NCBI RefSeq assembly: GCF_944377805.1
Contig: NZ_CALWFZ010000006.1
Location: forward strand, 1 to 64,000
DNA length: 64,000 nt
Origin: an uncultured Mediterraneibacter sp.
GTDB taxonomy: Bacteria; Bacillota; Clostridia; Lachnospirales; Lachnospiraceae
Direction: 5' to 3'
In this document: piece after piece, positions 60,982 through 64,000 of the stretch
Layout: every line of letters starts with the position of its first letter
Position numbering within the stretch: position 1 is the stretch's first letter
Notes under the pieces: generated by a model
The model's database searches: none
Seen by the model: only the letters and a program-made list of their open reading frames with translations
Told to the model about the DNA's origin: nothing
Translations under genes and position numbers: made by a program

Positions 60982-62097
60982 ATGTATAAGGCATTTGGAA
61001 TCATTAATTTTGCCGGAAATCACATCCAGGTAGACGGTCTTCAGGAATACCGTCCGGTGGGAGCTTTCTCTTTTCTCGGACGCTACCGCACCATCGATTT
61101 TCCGATCTCAAATATGAGCAACAGCGGGATTGACAATATTCAGGTCTATGTCCGCAGAAAACCCCGTTCTCTGACCGAGCACCTCGGCACAGGACGCCAC
61201 TATAATATTAACTCCAAGCGGGGAAAACTTAATATCATGTACGCGGAAGAAGGGCAGGTCGGCAATATTTACAGCACAGACATTGCCGCTTACATCGAAA
61301 GTCTTGATTACATTGAGCGGATGCCTCAGCCATACGTTGTCATCGCTCCGAGCTATATGATCTACACGGCTGATTACAGCCAGTTCATCACCGAACATGT
61401 AGAGTCCGGGGCTGACATCTCCATGATGTATCATTCCGTAGACAACGCTAAAGAAGCCTTCCTGAGCTGTGATACCCTCAACATCAACAGGCAGAAAGGA
61501 GTTCTTTCCATTGAGCCGAACCGGGGCAATGCGAAAAACAGAAATATTTCTATGGATACATATGTTATGACAAAAGAACTGTTTCTAGAACTCATTAATA
61601 AGGCGCATAAGACCTCTTCCATGTACACGTTCGCAGACATTCTTGACGAGGAATGCGAAGAACTTGATGTGAGGGCGGTTCCTCACAGAGGATACTTCGC
61701 GGCGATTACAGACTTCAAGAGTTACTATGACGCCAATATGTCTCTGATCGATCTTAAAAATGCCGTGAACCTCTTCAACGACGAGTGGCCGATATATACC
61801 CGCACCAACGACTCCTGCCCGACTCAGTATTTTGAGGACAGCAAAGTCACCTCTTCCGTCGTGTCCAACGGCTGCCTGATTGAAGGCACTGTTGAAAATT
61901 CCATCATTGGCAGAGGATGCGTCATAAAACCCGGGGCGATCGTGAAAAACTGCGTCGTATCCGCTGATGTCGTAATCGGAAAGGACGTTCATGTAGAGAA
62001 TATGATAATCGACAAACACGCAAGGCTCATCCGCGGAAAGAGGATCATCGCGTCACCGGAAAAACCCGGTTATATCAAACGAGGAGATACATTATAA
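60982..62097 (+). CDS. glgD: Glucose-1-phosphate adenylyltransferase, GlgD subunit
   Basis: 371 residues, same fold as GlgC but with the catalytic GGRGxRL loop replaced by FAGNHIQVDGLQEYRPVGAF, as is typical of the regulatory GlgD subunit of Firmicutes. The C-terminal beta-helix is kept (SNGCLIEGTVENSIIGRGC). The ATG at 60982 lies one base after the glgC stop, with GGGGGATGAG upstream; an ATG at 60973 overlaps glgC. Forms a heterotetramer with GlgC (family knowledge). Confidence 0.94.
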   Translation: MYKAFGIINFAGNHIQVDGLQEYRPVGAFSFLGRYRTIDFPISNMSNSGIDNIQVYVRRKPRSLTEHLGTGRHYNINSKRGKLNIMYAEEGQVGNIYSTDIAAYIESLDYIERMPQPYVVIAPSYMIYTADYSQFITEHVESGADISMMYHSVDNAKEAFLSCDTLNINRQKGVLSIEPNRGNAKNRNISMDTYVMTKELFLELINKAHKTSSMYTFADILDEECEELDVRAVPHRGYFAAITDFKSYYDANMSLIDLKNAVNLFNDEWPIYTRTNDSCPTQYFEDSKVTSSVVSNGCLIEGTVENSIIGRGCVIKPGAIVKNCVVSADVVIGKDVHVENMIIDKHARLIRGKRIIASPEKPGYIKRGDTL

Positions 62098-62111
62098 TTG
62101 CGGATGTACAG

Positions 62112-62166
62112 AAAAAAGGGCTGCCGCATCGGTAACTTTTTAATCATCGATGCGGCGCCCCTTTTT
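62112..62166. terminator. Bidirectional terminator after glgD
   Basis: GGG plus GCCGCATCG pairs with CGATGCGGC plus CCC around a 16-base loop, with an A-run before and a T-run after; it serves glgD and the convergent hydratase gene. Confidence 0.8.
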
Positions 62167-62189
62167 CGTTCACATAAACGGCAGTATTT

Positions 62190-64000
62190 TTACATCTCTG
62201 CCTTATAGTAGTTAATCAGGCATCCGTCCAGTATGATCTGTCTCTCTGCGTCGGTGAGATCGCCGAGTTTTAAGTTAATCTCTTTTAAATCATCTCCGAC
62301 TACATACGCTTTGATCGTATCCGCTTTGTTCTCTACCGCTTTTCTCACATCCGGGACGAAGATATAGTCGCCGTTCTTAAACGGAAGATGTTCATGGTCC
62401 GCGTCGGTCAGGAACGGAAGCATTCCCCAGTTGATCAGGTTGGAACGATAGCGCTTTGTCGCATACTCAATGGCGATATTCGCCCAGCCGCCCAGTACCT
62501 TCTGACAGGAAGCCGCCTGCTCACGGGCGGAGCCGTCTCCCGGCTTCACTGCAAAGATCGTGCTGCCCACGCCGATGTTGCCTTCGCCGACTTCCGGATA
62601 CGTCTTCTGGATTACGCTCATTACCGGTTTTAATTCTTCCAGAGCATCGAGCGGACATGTTCCCGCTTCAATGGCTTTCTGCGCCTTCTGTACTTCTTTC
62701 GCGCGTCCCACATACGCCGGATCTTTTCTGGAGAGAGCAAACTCTGCCAGCCCCAGCGGGTTGGAACGGTAGGAGGAAGTTTCTCCTGACGGAATGAGCT
62801 CGTCCGTTGTCGTAACCGGATCATGAATCTCAGATACAACTTTGACAATCAGGTTCTCCGGCAGCGCCGACATTTCCGGCCAGTCCTTGATATTCGGACC
62901 GAACTGGATCTCCACATCCGGATCCGCTTCACCGTGGCTGTCAAATACACGGTTTGCATAAATATTGCTGTCAAAGTGGTATTTCTGTCCTTTGTATTCC
63001 ACATCCAGATCTGTCGCCGGGATGAGGTATCCCTTGTTAGCCGCTGTCGCTGCGATAGATCGCGCATCCATAAGAGCCACAGATGAAATCTGTCCGCTCT
63101 GGAGCTTACTTCCTTCGCGGTTCGGGAAGTTTCTCGTCGTATGACGGATTGAAAACGCATTATTGGCCGGAGTATCTCCCGCTCCGAAACAAGGTCCGCA
63201 GAACGCTGTCTTCACAACAGTTCCCGCCTCCAGCAGATCTGCTACCGCGCCGTTTTTCACAAGTTCCATATAGACTGGCATGCTGGCCGGATATGCGCTG
63301 AATGTAAATGCGTCCGAACCGATGTTATGCCCCTTAATGATGTCGGCAGCCGCGCAGATATTCTCAAATCCGCCGCCCGCGCAGCCGGCGATAATTCCCT
63401 GCTCTACATAGAGTTTTCCGTCGCGCACCTTATCCTGAAGAGAGTAGTCCACTGCTCCGTCCAGGCTTACAAGCGCTTTCTGCTCTACATCGTGGAGAAC
63501 GTCTTTTAAGTTCGCGTTCACCTCGTCGATCGTATAGACGTTGCTCGGATGGAACGGCATGGCGATCATCGGTTTGATCTCATTTAAGTTCACATACACA
63601 CATCCGTCATAATACGCGCATGCCCCCGGATTAAGCTCTTTATAGTCGCCGCTTCTGCCGTGGATCTCGTAGAATTCCTCTATCTTCTCATCGGTCGTCC
63701 AGATTGAGGACAGGCAGGTCGTCTCTGTCGTCATGACATCAACACCGATACGGAAATCAGCGCTTAACTTCTTCACGCCGGGTCCGACGAACTCCGTCAC
63801 TTTATTGTTTACATAGCCATTTTTAAATACCGCTCCAATGATAGCCAGCGCAATGTCCTGAGGACCTACTCCCCTGGCCGGCTCGCCGTCCAGATAGATT
63901 GCGATAACTCCCGGCATCTTAATGTCATATGTCTTGTTTAAGAGCTGCTTTACAAGCTCCGGTCCGCCCTCGCCCATCGCCATAGTTCCCAGCGCTCCGT
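62190..64000 (-). CDS. Aconitate hydratase-type enzyme (partial, N-terminus beyond window)
   Basis: About 600 C-terminal residues of a large aconitase-family hydratase; the reading frame is open to the window edge. Iron-sulfur ligand cysteines are in TTETTCLSS and [31 protein letters not shown] and [30 protein letters not shown] are typical swivel-domain motifs, and [14 protein letters not shown] is the substrate-binding Ser-Arg region. It probably interconverts citrate and isocitrate with the citrate synthase at 29.6 kb. The length and form match the clostridial hydratases annotated as aconitase. Confidence 0.9.
   Translation of the reverse strand, partial: GALGTMAMGEGGPELVKQLLNKTYDIKMPGVIAIYLDGEPARGVGPQDIALAIIGAVFKNGYVNNKVTEFVGPGVKKLSADFRIGVDVMTTETTCLSSIWTTDEKIEEFYEIHGRSGDYKELNPGACAYYDGCVYVNLNEIKPMIAMPFHPSNVYTIDEVNANLKDVLHDVEQKALVSLDGAVDYSLQDKVRDGKLYVEQGIIAGCAGGGFENICAAADIIKGHNIGSDAFTFSAYPASMPVYMELVKNGAVADLLEAGTVVKTAFCGPCFGAGDTPANNAFSIRHTTRNFPNREGSKLQSGQISSVALMDARSIAATAANKGYLIPATDLDVEYKGQKYHFDSNIYANRVFDSHGEADPDVEIQFGPNIKDWPEMSALPENLIVKVVSEIHDPVTTTDELIPSGETSSYRSNPLGLAEFALSRKDPAYVGRAKEVQKAQKAIEAGTCPLDALEELKPVMSVIQKTYPEVGEGNIGVGSTIFAVKPGDGSAREQAASCQKVLGGWANIAIEYATKRYRSNLINWGMLPFLTDADHEHLPFKNGDYIFVPDVRKAVENKADTIKAYVVGDDLKEINLKLGDLTDAERQIILDGCLINYYKAEM

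Overview
The window looks like the chromosome of a gut Firmicute of the Lachnospiraceae type (Clostridium cluster XIVa). This is inferred from gene content: a glgC-glgD pair, YesM/YesN two-component systems, ABC-linked GH29, GH51 and GH43 glycosidases, a class B sortase with SPxTG substrates, DUF6171 and VanZ proteins, and sigma-A promoters. No rRNA, tRNA, CRISPR array or complete insertion sequence was seen.

Layout. 1-3.3 kb: a LysR regulator with an operator-overlapped promoter, an unknown membrane protein, a tiny membrane peptide and a VanZ-like protein. 3.3-19.5 kb: one long minus-strand capsule/exopolysaccharide operon. It starts (19.5 kb) with cpsB-cpsC-cpsD, an LCP ligase, a class B sortase and an SPQTG protein, then the priming sugar transferase. 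It ends with an AT-rich cassette (3.3-13.2 kb) holding two GT4 glycosyltransferases, an EpsG-type polymerase, a Wzx flippase, two polysaccharide pyruvyltransferases and two FrhB-like iron-sulfur flavoprotein homologues, one of them split and order-swapped. 19.9-23.2 kb: a two-component system. 23.6-27.1 kb: a frameshifted SPETG surface protein, a GH25-LysM lysozyme and a frameshifted zinc-ribbon membrane protein. 27.2-27.8 kb: two paralogous small RNA genes, each with its own promoter and terminator, flanking the fossil of a response regulator. 27.9-33.8 kb: housekeeping genes (lipase-like hydrolase, citrate synthase, rsmA, tatD, purC).

33.9-44.3 kb: an alpha-L-fucosidase/ABC importer operon with a divergent YesM kinase and AraC-type response regulator; the regulator gene carries an in-frame stop inside its second DNA-binding helix-turn-helix. 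44.4-55.4 kb: an arabinan/arabino-oligosaccharide locus (GH51, three GH43, ABC importer, an unusual ArsR-type regulator with a large C-terminal domain, YesL). 55.5-59.6 kb: a MarR-controlled heterodimeric ABC exporter. 59.8-62.1 kb: glgC-glgD. 62.2 kb to the end: a large aconitase-type hydratase cut by the window edge.

The most interesting signals are the twin small RNAs with covarying stems and an invariant C-rich (anti-Shine-Dalgarno) segment, the sortase/substrate pair inside the capsule operon, the repeated pyruvyltransferase-FrhB module, and the nonsense codon in the fucosidase-locus regulator. All functions come from reading sequence motifs; no database search was run.
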